A stretch of DNA of 37,651 nucleotides from Myxococcota bacterium (GCA_028278345.1 JANQEL010000273.1:1-37651); one strand, 5' to 3'. Counted from the first letter of the stretch, positions 1-8,107 are shown. Translations and numbers: made by a program. Notes: generated from the letters alone by a model not told the origin.

Positions 1-35
1 GCTCGCCGCGGCTCGCGGGTTGGCGGCGGCGGGTG

Positions 36-1256
36 ATGAGCGGGCTCGGCCAGATCCTGGTCGACACCAAGAACAGTCGCGAACGGATCGAGAACGCGAG
101 CCGCGCCCTCTTCCCGATGCTTCCCAACATGGAGAAGACGCGCGACGAGGTGCTCGAGAAGTACGTCGATCACTTCGACGAGAAGGAACTCGATCAAGAG
201 CTCGGCCAGAAGACCCTGGTCTGTGTGGCCGGAGGTGGAGGCGGTGCCGGCTACGTCTACCTCGGCGCGTGGGAGGTGTTGCAGAACGCGCGGCTCAATC
301 CCGGCTACGTGATCGGCGCATCGATCGGCGCGGTGCTTGGCCTGTTCCGCGCGCGCGACAAGGAGATCGACTTCGACGAGTACATCCACGTCGCCAAGAG
401 CATGAAGCGCGAGGAGATCTTTCGCTTCGTGAGCCTCAAGACACGCTTCGGCTTGCCGGGTGTCGTACGCCTCTTCCTCCACACGGCCTTCGGCAACGAG
501 TTCCCGAACTGGAAGACGCGGGATTACGAGTTGCCCGACCTGCGGATCCCCTTCGAAACCGTGGTCGCGGGCGTGCGACGCAACGCCCTCGACGGCCTCG
601 ACCCCGAACAGTACGCGCGCTCCCATCATCTGCCCGTCGACAAGCGGCCGAGTGGTCTGCAACTGCGGGCGCAGATCGCCTCACAGCTCGTGCAGCTCGT
701 CGGCTTCATCAATCCGCGCGCGGTGCAGGAGATCGTGATCGGGGGCGACGATCTCACGCGACGCTTCAACGCGATCGATGCCGCGGGCTTTTCGGCGGCG
801 ATTCCGGGCATCCTCCACTACGACATGACGCGCGACGATCCCCACATGGAGAGCATGCTCACGCAGCTGATGGAACGCGAAGACGTCACCGCGCTGGTCG
901 ACGGTGGCGTGGCCAACAACGTTCCTTCGCGGACGGCGTGGCGACAGGTGCAGGCGGGCAAGATCGGCACCCGCAACACCTACATCCTCGCCTTCGATTG
1001 CTTCCACCCGCAGATCGGCCTCAATCACCTGATGTTCCAACCGATCACCCGGGTGCTTTCGTATCAGGTCGCCCTCAACGAACGCTACGCGCGCAAGCGC
1101 GTCGAATTCAAACCCACCCTGTCGCCCGTCAACCTGCTCCCCGCGGCGCGCGACCTCGATCGCGCCGTGCAGTGGGGGCGGCATCAGATGTCGGAAGAGG
1201 TTCCCGAGATCCAGAAGTACTTCGAACGCGTGAAGTGGGTGGCGCCGACCCACTGA
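36..1256 (+). CDS. Patatin-like phospholipase family protein
   Basis: Predicted serine lipid acyl hydrolase. The patatin core starts near residue 60 with a glycine-rich oxyanion segment (CVAGGGGGAGYVYLGAW). It continues with the nucleophile elbow GASIG (Ser about 96) and the catalytic Asp of the DGG motif (LVDGGVANN, Asp about 289), which is the Ser-Asp dyad of the family. About 55 residues precede the core and no signal peptide is visible, so a cytoplasmic or membrane-peripheral enzyme is likely. The start is uncertain: GTG at 33 directly precedes ATG at 36, and the frame stays open to the window edge, so the gene could begin upstream of the window. A VOC gene follows after 19 bp on the same strand. 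The substrate (phospholipid, lysophospholipid or neutral lipid) cannot be read from the sequence. Confidence 0.85.
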   Translation: MSGLGQILVDTKNSRERIENASRALFPMLPNMEKTRDEVLEKYVDHFDEKELDQELGQKTLVCVAGGGGGAGYVYLGAWEVLQNARLNPGYVIGASIGAVLGLFRARDKEIDFDEYIHVAKSMKREEIFRFVSLKTRFGLPGVVRLFLHTAFGNEFPNWKTRDYELPDLRIPFETVVAGVRRNALDGLDPEQYARSHHLPVDKRPSGLQLRAQIASQLVQLVGFINPRAVQEIVIGGDDLTRRFNAIDAAGFSAAIPGILHYDMTRDDPHMESMLTQLMEREDVTALVDGGVANNVPSRTAWRQVQAGKIGTRNTYILAFDCFHPQIGLNHLMFQPITRVLSYQVALNERYARKRVEFKPTLSPVNLLPAARDLDRAVQWGRHQMSEEVPEIQKYFERVKWVAPTH

Positions 1257-1275
1257 GCGAGCCAACCTTCGCACC

Positions 1276-1917
1276 ATGCCAAACCCCCTCCCCCTCGATC
1301 ACCTGGTCTACGCGGTCCCCGATCTGGACGAAGCGATTGCGCGCTTCGAGAAGGAACTCGGCGTGCGCGCCTGGTTCGGCGGCCGGCACGAAGGCTTCGG
1401 CAGCCACAACGCGATCCTGCCGCTCGGCGACAAGAGCTATGTCGAGTTGATCGCCCTCGACCCCGATAACCCCGATCCGCCGCAGCCTCCGCCCTTCGGG
1501 TTGTCGGAACTGGAAGGTGCGCGCCTCGTCACCTGGGCGGTGCGCAGCGGCGACATCGCCGCCGACACCGCGCGTTCGAAAGAGCGCGGCTACGACACGG
1601 GGATCACCTTCCCTGCTTCGCGCACCACACCCGAGGGCGAACGCCTCGAATGGAAGCTCACCCTGCGGCCCGAGCCGGTGGGCGACGGACTCGTGCCCTT
1701 CGTGATCGATTGGGAGGCCACGCCCCATCCTTCGCGACCCGAGCAGGACGACATCGCGCGCTGCATGCTGACCGCGTTCTCGGGGGTGCACCCCGACCCC
1801 GATTCGATCCAAGAGGTCTTGAGCGCACTCGGCACCGAACTGAACGTCGAACAGGGCGACGCGCCTGCGCTATGCGCGACCCTCGAAGGGCCGGCCGGTA
1901 CTCTCGATATCGGTTGA
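1276..1917 (+). CDS. VOC family protein (glyoxalase-like domain)
   Basis: A 213-residue protein of the vicinal oxygen chelate fold. It opens with the typical first beta-alpha unit (LDHLVYAVPDLDEAIARFEK), followed by GSHNAILPLGDKSYVELIAL, in which His and Glu sit at positions usually used for metal binding. Length and pattern resemble the glyoxalase-like domain 3 group, in which one chain carries two repeated halves; the second half begins near residue 85. Members of this group are mostly of unknown reaction. The last codons (TLDIG, stop) are written inside the first unit of a 20-bp tandem repeat, so the 3' end of the gene is part of the repeat array. The ribosome site is weak, and translation probably benefits from the lipase gene 19 bp upstream. 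Confidence 0.8.
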   Translation: MPNPLPLDHLVYAVPDLDEAIARFEKELGVRAWFGGRHEGFGSHNAILPLGDKSYVELIALDPDNPDPPQPPPFGLSELEGARLVTWAVRSGDIAADTARSKERGYDTGITFPASRTTPEGERLEWKLTLRPEPVGDGLVPFVIDWEATPHPSRPEQDDIARCMLTAFSGVHPDPDSIQEVLSALGTELNVEQGDAPALCATLEGPAGTLDIG

Positions 1918-1980
1918 AGTCTCTCGATATCGGTTGAAGACTCTCGATACCGGTTGAAGACTCTCGAACTCCGTTGAACA
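1901..1980 (+). repeat. Four-copy 20-bp tandem repeat at the VOC gene end
   Basis: Four head-to-tail 20-bp units lie at 1901-1920, 1921-1940, 1941-1960 and 1961-1980, each starting CTCTCGA and containing GTTGAA. Units 1 and 2 differ at one base, units 2 and 3 at one base, and unit 4 differs from unit 2 at four bases. Units 1 and 2 contain the 8-bp palindrome CGATATCG. Unit 1 encodes the last residues and stop codon of the VOC protein; units 2-4 are noncoding and sit before the PNPOx-like gene. The 20-bp period is close to two helical turns, so the copies lie on one face of the DNA. It may be slippage expansion or a protein-binding array. Confidence 0.9.
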
Positions 1981-2026
1981 TCCCGATCCCAATCCCAGCG
2001 CGCCCACGCCGAGGAAGACCCGCAAC

Positions 2027-2467
2027 ATGTCACTGAAAATGACGCGCGAAGAGCGCGAAGCCTTCTTGATGGGGCTTCACGTGGGTGTGATCAGCATCGA
2101 GCAGGATGGCGCACCGCCCCTTTCCGTTCCCATCTGGTACGACTACAGCCCGAGCGTCGGCGTGTGGGTGATCACCGGGGAGCAGAGCGCCAAGGGTCGT
2201 GCCCTCGCCAAGGCGGGTCGCTTCACCCTGGTCGCGCAGGATGAGACGCCGGGGATCTACAAGTACGTCTCCGTCGAGGGGCCGGTGATCGAGACCCGCC
2301 CCGCGGATCGCGACACCGAGACCCGCGCGATGGCGCACCGCTACCTCGGCCAGGAACTCGGCGACATGTACATGGCCGGGCAGCCGGAAGAAGAAGACAA
2401 CCTGCTCGTCACCATGCAACCCGATCGCTGGCGCACCGTCGACTACACGAAACTCGGAGCGCAGTAG
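2027..2467 (+). CDS. Pyridoxamine 5'-phosphate oxidase-like flavin/F420 split-barrel protein
   Basis: A small (146 aa) split-barrel protein of the PNPOx-like superfamily, which binds FMN, F420 or related cofactors. Seen: an N-terminal helix ending in LMGLHVGVISIEQDG, a strand PLSVPIWYDY, and the central KGRALAKAGRFTLVAQDE segment typical of these folds. The closing strand is LLVTMQPDRWRTVDYTKLG. The family covers oxidases, reductases and general stress proteins, so the substrate is not assignable. Its stop lies 3 bp before the P450 start, so the two are almost certainly co-transcribed, and a redox role beside the P450 is possible but inferred. Upstream is the tandem repeat array; a purine-rich GAGGAAGA serves as ribosome site before the ATG. 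Confidence 0.8.
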   Translation: MSLKMTREEREAFLMGLHVGVISIEQDGAPPLSVPIWYDYSPSVGVWVITGEQSAKGRALAKAGRFTLVAQDETPGIYKYVSVEGPVIETRPADRDTETRAMAHRYLGQELGDMYMAGQPEEEDNLLVTMQPDRWRTVDYTKLGAQ

Positions 2468-2470
2468 TCG

Positions 2471-3727
2471 ATGACGGAAACGAAGACGAAGACACCGGTA
2501 CCGGGTTGGTACGGCTCCATCCCGAGCGACAGCCAACCCGAAGATCCCTACTCGGGCTATCGCGAGCTGCGCGAAACCCAGCCCGTCAACCTCACGCCCG
2601 AAGGGCAGTGGCGGCTCTCCCGCTACGAGGACGTAAGGAGCGTATTGCGCAGCCATGGCGCGGGCATGCGCCAGACCAACGGAATGCTCCCGGGGCAGAC
2701 AGTCGAAGAGCCCGGACGCGGACAGTTCATGTTGCTGCAGGACCCGCCGACCCACACGCGCCTGCGCAAGCTCGTGAGTAAGGCCTTCACTCCGCGTGCG
2801 ATCGAAGGCTGGCGCCCTCGCATCCAGGCGGTGACGGATGACCTGCTCGATCGCGTGGCCGATCGAGGCGAGATGGATCTCGTCGCCGACCTCGCGCGCC
2901 CGGTTCCCGCGACGCTGATCTGCGAGATGCTCGGCATTCCGCCGGAAGACCAGGAGACCTTCACGAACTGGACCGCCGACGCGACCCACGGCCTGCTCAC
3001 CGTCCGCGGCATCGGCGACGACGCCCTGCGTGCGCGCGTCGACTCCGCCGCGTCGAACCTGATTGGCTACTTCCAGAACCTGATCGACGCACGGCGCAAG
3101 AACCTCGGCGACGACCTGTTGAGCGTGCTCATCACTGCAGAAGAAGAAGGTGATCGCCTCGATCCCCTCGAGTTGCTCTCGAATTCGGTGGGGCTCTTGA
3201 TCGCCGGGTTCGAGACGACGATCGGCCTGATCGGCAACGGGCTCACCACGCTGATCAAGCACCCCGAAGAACTCGCGCGGCTGCGCGAACACCCGGAGTG
3301 GATCGTGAGCGCGGTCGAAGAGTGCTTGCGCTACTCGGGGCCGATCCTCGCGAGCGTGCGCGTACTCCACGAGCCCCACACCTTCGGTGGCTACGAGATC
3401 CCGAAGGACAGCGAAGTGATCGCGATGCTGGCCGCGGGCAACCGCGACCCCGAGGTCTTCGACGATCCCGAACGCTTCGACGTCAGTCGCTACGCACGGG
3501 AGCTGAGCGTCCCCGATCACCTCTCCTTCGGCGGCGGGGCGCATCTCTGCCTGGGCGCCCATCTCGCGCGCCTCGAGAGCCAGATCGCGATCGGCACCCT
3601 GGTGCAACGCTTCGACGACCTCGAGTTGGTGAACGACGAGACCGAATGGGGCCTCTCCCTGTTCCGCGTGCCGGGCCGCATCCCGATCCGTTTCCGCGCG
3701 AACAAGCCGGCGAGTTCCGCGGCATGA
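2471..3727 (+). CDS. Cytochrome P450 (bacterial class I type)
   Basis: A soluble 418-residue P450 with all diagnostic motifs. The I-helix oxygen-activation motif AGFETT is at 245-250 and the K-helix ExxR is EECLR at 283-287. The heme loop is FGGGAHLCLG at 353-362, with the thiolate ligand Cys360. No membrane anchor is present, as is usual for bacterial CYPs that receive electrons from a ferredoxin and reductase; neither partner gene is visible nearby. Its stop overlaps the thioesterase start (ATGA at 3724-3727), indicating translational coupling. Sequence character (LLQDPPTHTRLRKLVSKAFT) resembles CYPs acting on steroids, terpenes or fatty acids, but the substrate is inference only. The coupling to an acyl-CoA thioesterase suggests a lipid-derived substrate. 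Confidence 0.95.
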   Translation: MTETKTKTPVPGWYGSIPSDSQPEDPYSGYRELRETQPVNLTPEGQWRLSRYEDVRSVLRSHGAGMRQTNGMLPGQTVEEPGRGQFMLLQDPPTHTRLRKLVSKAFTPRAIEGWRPRIQAVTDDLLDRVADRGEMDLVADLARPVPATLICEMLGIPPEDQETFTNWTADATHGLLTVRGIGDDALRARVDSAASNLIGYFQNLIDARRKNLGDDLLSVLITAEEEGDRLDPLELLSNSVGLLIAGFETTIGLIGNGLTTLIKHPEELARLREHPEWIVSAVEECLRYSGPILASVRVLHEPHTFGGYEIPKDSEVIAMLAAGNRDPEVFDDPERFDVSRYARELSVPDHLSFGGGAHLCLGAHLARLESQIAIGTLVQRFDDLELVNDETEWGLSLFRVPGRIPIRFRANKPASSAA

Positions 3728-4587
3728 GTGCCCTCGAACGCCTGCTCGACCTGCTCGATCTCGAAGAACTCGAGGTGAACCTGTTCCGCGGCCGCAGCCC
3801 CCAGGAGCGCTCCCAGCGCGTCTTCGGCGGCCAGGTGGTGGGCCAGGCCCTGGTCGCGGCCGAACGCACGGTCGATGGCCGGGTTGCCCACTCGCTCAAG
3901 GGCGACTTCCTGCGTCCGGGCGACCCGAAGACGCCGATCATCTACGAAGTCGATCGCATCCGCGACGGCAAGAGCTTTACCACGCGCCGGGTCGTCGCCA
4001 TCCAACACGGCAAGGCGATCTTCAGCATGTCGGTGGGCTTCCAGGTGGAAGAGGAAGGCATCGAACACCAGATGCCGATGCCCGACACCCCCCAGCCCGA
4101 AGATCTCCCCGACCCCGAGATCTTCCGGCGTGCCATTCGCGAACGCGTGCCCGACGAGTTCAAGCACTGGTACGAAGGCGAGTCGCCCTTCGAACAGCAC
4201 GTGATCGATCCCGTCGACCCCTTCGAGCCCGACAAGCGTCCGCCCCACATGGCGGTGTGGATTCGCACGGCCGGTGAGCTGCCCGACTCGCTCGCCCTGC
4301 ATCAATGCCTGCTCGCCTACGCGTCGGACATGAATCTGCTCGACACCTGTATCCTGCCCCACGGCCTTTCGTGGATGGATCGGCGCTTCCAGTCGGCGAG
4401 CCTCGACCACTCGATCTGGTTCCACTCGCGCTTTCGCGCCGACGAGTGGTTGCTCTTCGTCCAGGACGCACCGCGCTCGGCCGGAGCACGCGGTTTCAAC
4501 CGCGGGCTGGTGTACACGCGCGACGGTCGCTTGATTGCGTCGGTCGTGCAGGAAGGATTGATTCGTCTACACGAACGAGGGAGGTAG
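3724..4587 (+). CDS. tesB: Acyl-CoA thioesterase II (TesB family)
   Basis: Hydrolyses acyl-CoA thioesters to free acid and CoA. The 287-residue length and two tandem hot-dog domains match TesB (N-terminal RVFGGQVVGQALVAAERTV; C-terminal SLDHSIWFHSRFRADEWLLF). The E. coli TesB triad Asp204-Thr228-Gln278 corresponds here to Asp202 (AYASDMNLL), Ser226 (ASLDHS) and Gln276 (VVQEGLIR), so the Thr is replaced by Ser. The start is the ATG at 3724 that overlaps the P450 stop; the open frame continues upstream, but only as an out-of-frame reading of the P450 gene. The cyclase-family gene follows after 4 bp. The substrate may be the product of, or a by-product released around, the P450 pathway; this is inferred from position. 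Confidence 0.93.
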   Translation: MSALERLLDLLDLEELEVNLFRGRSPQERSQRVFGGQVVGQALVAAERTVDGRVAHSLKGDFLRPGDPKTPIIYEVDRIRDGKSFTTRRVVAIQHGKAIFSMSVGFQVEEEGIEHQMPMPDTPQPEDLPDPEIFRRAIRERVPDEFKHWYEGESPFEQHVIDPVDPFEPDKRPPHMAVWIRTAGELPDSLALHQCLLAYASDMNLLDTCILPHGLSWMDRRFQSASLDHSIWFHSRFRADEWLLFVQDAPRSAGARGFNRGLVYTRDGRLIASVVQEGLIRLHERGR

Positions 4588-4591
4588 TTCG

Positions 4592-5533
4592 ATGAAGCGC
4601 ATCTCAGTCGTCGGTTTGGCGGTGGTGGGGTTGTTGGCATCCACGGCGAGCGCCGAAGATGCGAGCTGGTACCCATCGAAGTGGGGCGCCGACGATACCC
4701 TCGGCGCGATCAACGAACTCAGCCCCGAAGGCGTGGTGCGCGCCGCGAAGCTCGTGAAGACGGGCAAGACCTACTCCCTCGGCGTCGAGACGGGCCGCGA
4801 AACGCCGGCCTTCGGCGCGCGGAGCTTCCAGCTCTTCGCGGTGGCGAGCGGCGACGGATCGGGCGCGACGGTCGGCAAGAACAAGGGCACCTTCAACGAC
4901 GATTGGATGACCACCTGGCTCGGCATCGGCTCGCAGCTCGACGGGCTCGGCCATCTCGGCATCGATCATCGCTACTACAACGGCACCCACGTCTCCGACT
5001 TCTGGCGACCCGAGGGCCTCGCGAAGTTCGGCACCCACTTGCTTCCCCCCATCGTGACCCGGGGCGTCGTGCTCGACATGGCGGGACTGATGAAGAAGAA
5101 GATGCTCGATGGCGGCACGCCCATCGGGGAGAAAGAAATCCGCGCGGCCGCGAAACGCCAGGGCATCGAGATCGGACGTGGGGACGTCGTGCTCATCCAC
5201 ACCGGCTGGCAGCCCCTGGCCACCAGCGACCCGAAGCGCTTTCTCGAAAGCGAACCCGGCCTCGACCTCTCCGGCGCGAAGTACCTCGCGAAGAAGGGCG
5301 TCGTCGCGGTGGGGGCCGACACCTGGGCGGTCGAGGTCCTGCCGAACCCCGACCCCGAGGCCGCGTTTCCCGTCCACCAGGAGTTGCTCGCGAAGAACGG
5401 GATCTACATCCTCGAGAACATGGACACGGCAGAACTCGTGGCCGACGAAGGTTGGGAGTTCCTCTTCGTGCTCGGGCAACCCAAGTTCGTGGGTGCCGTG
5501 CAGATGGTGATCAACCCGGTCGCGATAAGGTGA
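4592..5533 (+). CDS. Exported cyclase-family (kynurenine formamidase-like) hydrolase
   Basis: A member of the cyclase/KynB-like metal-dependent amidohydrolase fold. The first 22 residues form a signal peptide (MKRISVVGLAVVGLLASTAS then A), so the mature enzyme acts in the periplasm. Family signatures include WGADDTLGAINELSPEG near the N terminus and a metal-site segment SQLDGLGHLGIDHRYYNGTH. Further signatures are RGDVVLIHTGW and a late ILENMDTAEL with a conserved Glu. The subgroup 'cyclase family protein' of about 310 residues includes enzymes opening or closing lactones and amides; the substrate is unknown here. A strong GGGAGG ribosome site lies ahead of the ATG, within the end of the thioesterase gene. 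The dioxygenase gene starts 4 bp after the stop. Confidence 0.88.
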   Translation: MKRISVVGLAVVGLLASTASAEDASWYPSKWGADDTLGAINELSPEGVVRAAKLVKTGKTYSLGVETGRETPAFGARSFQLFAVASGDGSGATVGKNKGTFNDDWMTTWLGIGSQLDGLGHLGIDHRYYNGTHVSDFWRPEGLAKFGTHLLPPIVTRGVVLDMAGLMKKKMLDGGTPIGEKEIRAAAKRQGIEIGRGDVVLIHTGWQPLATSDPKRFLESEPGLDLSGAKYLAKKGVVAVGADTWAVEVLPNPDPEAAFPVHQELLAKNGIYILENMDTAELVADEGWEFLFVLGQPKFVGAVQMVINPVAIR

Positions 5534-5537
5534 TGTG

Positions 5538-6533
5538 ATGGCGCACTTCAGGACATTCAGCGAGCAGGGCTCGCACTACTTCGGTCGACCCCACGACGCG
5601 ATTCCGGCTGGGCCGGTCGAAGGCCCGGCGGCCTGGCGGGGAGATGACCTCGAACGCGACGACAGCTGGCAAGTGGCGTGGACTCCCGAGCAGATCGAAG
5701 AGATCGAGCGCGCCCTCGAACACGCACGCGCGACGGGCAAGCCGACCGGCGAACTCACGCGCGATGACTTTCCCCTGCCCGGTTCGAAGGCAAGCTTCGA
5801 CGCGTGGCGCAAAGAGCTGTTGAACGGCCGGGGCTTCCTGCTCATCAGCGGCCTGCCGATCGAACGCTTCAGCGACGAAGACCTCGAGCGCTTCTTCTGG
5901 TGCTTCGGCCTGCACCTCGGGGAGCCGGGCGGGCAGAACCCCCAGGGCGATCTGCTGGGGCACGTGCGGGATACCGGTGCGCGCGAGACCGACGAGTTCG
6001 TCCGCCTCTACCAGACCACGGCCAACATCCGATATCACTGCGACGCTGCCGACGTCGTGGGCCTCCTGTGCAAGCAGCAGGCGAAGTCGGGCGGACGCAG
6101 TCGCATCGTGAGTTCGGTGAGCGTCTTCAACGCCCTGCGCACCAAGCGCCCGGAGCTGGCCGAGCGCTTGTTCGAACCCATGCTCCTCGACATCCGCGAC
6201 GCCAAGGAGGGCGACCCCGTTCGCTTCTTCCCGATCCCGCCGTGTCGCTACAGCGAAGGTCAGCTGCGCACCTTCTACCACAGCGACTACTTCCGCTCGG
6301 TGCAGCGCCACGAAGACGCCCCCCGTCACACCGATCTCGAACGCGAACTCCTCGACACCTACGAGGAGATCGCGATGACCCCGGGCATGTACTTCGACAT
6401 GAACCTGCAGGCCGGCGACATCCAACTCGTCTCGAACCACAGCGTGCTCCACGCTCGCACCGGGTACGAAGAGTGGCCGGAGCCGGAGAAGAAGCGCCAT
6501 CTCCTTCGACTCTGGCTGTCGCTCGAGCGCTGA
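5538..6533 (+). CDS. TauD/TfdA-like Fe(II)/2-oxoglutarate dioxygenase
   Basis: A 331-residue clavaminate-synthase-like fold protein. Visible iron ligands are His167 and Asp169 (IRYHCDAAD) and the distal His305 (NHSVLHART). Arg324 (HLLRLWLS) is the probable 2-oxoglutarate anchor, spaced as in TauD/TfdA enzymes. An N-terminal segment of about 90 residues precedes the catalytic barrel. A GTG at 5535 directly precedes the chosen ATG at 5538; both fit the position 4 bp after the cyclase gene. This is the last gene of the plus-strand run; the next gene is convergent after a 16-bp gap with no obvious terminator. The likely role is hydroxylation of a small molecule in the same pathway as the P450, but the substrate is unknown. 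Confidence 0.88.
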   Translation: MAHFRTFSEQGSHYFGRPHDAIPAGPVEGPAAWRGDDLERDDSWQVAWTPEQIEEIERALEHARATGKPTGELTRDDFPLPGSKASFDAWRKELLNGRGFLLISGLPIERFSDEDLERFFWCFGLHLGEPGGQNPQGDLLGHVRDTGARETDEFVRLYQTTANIRYHCDAADVVGLLCKQQAKSGGRSRIVSSVSVFNALRTKRPELAERLFEPMLLDIRDAKEGDPVRFFPIPPCRYSEGQLRTFYHSDYFRSVQRHEDAPRHTDLERELLDTYEEIAMTPGMYFDMNLQAGDIQLVSNHSVLHARTGYEEWPEPEKKRHLLRLWLSLER

Positions 6534-6549
6534 TCGTCGGCGGACGTTC

Positions 6550-7287
6550 CTACGGCTTGCGGAGTTTCAGCACGAAGCGATCGGTCTCGCCGCGGAGCTC
6601 GCCGAAGACGCTCTGGGTGTGATCGTCGTCGGGGTTGCGGAGCATCTCGCCCTCGGCGACGACTTCGAAGCCCGCCTTCGTGACCGCCTCGATGGCTTGC
6701 GCCTTCGGCATGCGGTGGAGCTTTTCGTTGTCGTTGCCCGGCGATGCGTCGTGATCGACGATGCCGAGGATGCCGCCGGGCTTCAGCAACGCCTTGATCG
6801 AAGCGAGGAAGCCGGCCGTCGCCTCTTCGCCGCGACCGTTGACGATGTCGTGGAAGTTCAACGCGGTGAATGCCAGGTCGACCGAGCCTTCCGCCAGGCC
6901 CGTGTCGCTGATCTCGGCGTCGAGGCGGGAGACGTTCGGCAGGCGATCATGGACCAGGCGGGCGCTGATCGCCTTCTCGTTCGCGCCCTCGCGGAACTTC
7001 AATACGAAGTCGGGGTTCTGGGCGTAGACCCGGCCCGTCGGGCCAACCGCAGCCGCGAGGGCTTCGCTGTACCAACCGCCGGCCGCGATCACATCGATCA
7101 CCGTCATGCCTTCTTCGACGCCGAGGAAGGCGAGCACCTCGGCGGGCTTGCGTCCGGCATCGCGGGCCTTGTCGACGTCGGATCGATCGGCACTTGCGAG
7201 GCGATCGGCGATGGAGCCGCCCGCCATGGCGGCGGTCGAGAGCACCAGGGAGAGGACGAACACGAGCAGGGTTCGAACGAAATTCAC
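6550..7287 (-). CDS. Exported class I SAM-dependent methyltransferase (COG4798-like)
   Basis: A 245-residue protein starting at a GTG that lies 6 nt after a near-perfect AAGGAGG (7294-7300), which decides the start. Residues 1-22 are a clear signal peptide (MNFVRTLLVFVLSLVLSTAA, then MA before GGS). The mature part is a Rossmann methyltransferase with motif I VIDVIAAGGWYSEAL (about 63-77), a DLAFTALNFHDIV post-motif and LLKPGGILGIVDHD. The combination of signal peptide and methyltransferase fold matches the predicted methyltransferase group COG4798. SAM is not known to be abundant in the periplasm, so the location is puzzling: either the fold has been reused or the protein has another cofactor. 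It lies 19 bp downstream of the GNAT gene, same strand. Confidence 0.85.
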   Translation of the reverse strand: MNFVRTLLVFVLSLVLSTAAMAGGSIADRLASADRSDVDKARDAGRKPAEVLAFLGVEEGMTVIDVIAAGGWYSEALAAAVGPTGRVYAQNPDFVLKFREGANEKAISARLVHDRLPNVSRLDAEISDTGLAEGSVDLAFTALNFHDIVNGRGEEATAGFLASIKALLKPGGILGIVDHDASPGNDNEKLHRMPKAQAIEAVTKAGFEVVAEGEMLRNPDDDHTQSVFGELRGETDRFVLKLRKP

Positions 7288-7293
7288 GGTGGG

Positions 7294-7300
7294 CCTCCTT
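7294..7300 (-). promoter_or_regulatory. Strong Shine-Dalgarno AAGGAGG
   Basis: Complement of CCTCCTT, 6 nt before the GTG start of the exported methyltransferase. It settles the start at the signal peptide and argues against the much longer open frame that continues upstream through the GNAT gene region. Confidence 0.8.
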
Positions 7301-7306
7301 GTGAAT

Positions 7307-8095
7307 TCACGCTTGCGTTGATTCGTCTGGCTTCGAGTACGCGATGTAGTGGGCCGGAGTCGCGAAGCCCATCCGTTCGTAGACGGGTCGCCCCATCTTC
7401 GACGCCTGCAGGCACGACACGGTGCAGTGGAATTCGCGTCCGCCGCATACGGCGGCCCAGGTGAGGGCCTCGCCATAGCCCTTGCCGCGAGAGCCTTCCT
7501 TCGTGGCCACGAAGTAGATTCCGGCGATGCCGTTCGTCGCAACGAGAGCCGACGTCGCAACGGGTTCCCCGTCGACGCAACCGAGAAAGAGACGCACCCC
7601 CGGTCGCGCGTGGAACGCGGGGGTGAGGAAGAGCTTCCCCGCATCACCGGGAAAGCCGAAGCCTTCCATCGTCGTCGTCTGGAAGCGGGCGAGGTCTTCC
7701 GGGCTCTCGACGTAGCGGATCTCGAGATCGTCGAGTTGGAACGGCGGCGCGTCCGGAATCTTGTCGAGAGCCATGACGGGCGTCTCTTCCTCCTCCCGCA
7801 CGTAGCCCGCATCGGTGAGCGCCTGCGCACAGGCCTCCTCGAGATCCGTTCGCATGCGGATCACGTAGGGAAGGGAGACGCCGCCATACCACGCCTCGGC
7901 GACTTCCACCGAGGCTTCGTGTCGGCGCCCGGGCACCTTCAAGAAACAACCGTTGAACTCCTTCGAGGGAAAGCCGCAGTGGGCCATCCACACGTCGCGG
8001 TTCTCGTAGACCGCCCCGGTGACCGAGGTGCCGAGAAAGGCGAAGTTCGCCAGCTGATGATTGTGATCACAGACGTCGGGCAGGTCGAGGTACAT
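7307..8095 (-). CDS. GNAT family N-acetyltransferase
   Basis: A 262-residue protein whose C-terminal half is a GNAT domain. The acetyl-CoA loop is visible as FVATKEGSRGKGYGEALT (R/Q-x-x-G-x-G pattern), preceded by the GYxxxxD-like turn LGCVDGEPVATSAL. It ends with the motif-B region VYERMGFATPAHYIAYSK. The N-terminal 120 residues (NHQLANFAFLGTSVTG onward) look like a second, degenerate GNAT-type unit, as seen in many two-domain family members. Acceptor substrate unknown. The ATG at 8095 is 12 bp from the MaoC stop on the same strand, so it belongs to the 6550-8915 minus-strand run. Confidence 0.85.
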   Translation of the reverse strand: MYLDLPDVCDHNHQLANFAFLGTSVTGAVYENRDVWMAHCGFPSKEFNGCFLKVPGRRHEASVEVAEAWYGGVSLPYVIRMRTDLEEACAQALTDAGYVREEEETPVMALDKIPDAPPFQLDDLEIRYVESPEDLARFQTTTMEGFGFPGDAGKLFLTPAFHARPGVRLFLGCVDGEPVATSALVATNGIAGIYFVATKEGSRGKGYGEALTWAAVCGGREFHCTVSCLQASKMGRPVYERMGFATPAHYIAYSKPDESTQA

Positions 8096-8107
8096 CGCGG
8101 CTCTTGG

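Noticed and set aside
1901..1980. The four 20-bp repeats as a CRISPR array.
   Set aside because: The units are directly abutting with no spacers, and no cas genes are present.
6550..7830. A 426-codon frame for the exported methyltransferase.
   Set aside because: The upstream part is an out-of-frame reading of the GNAT gene; the AAGGAGG site and signal peptide fix the start at 7287.
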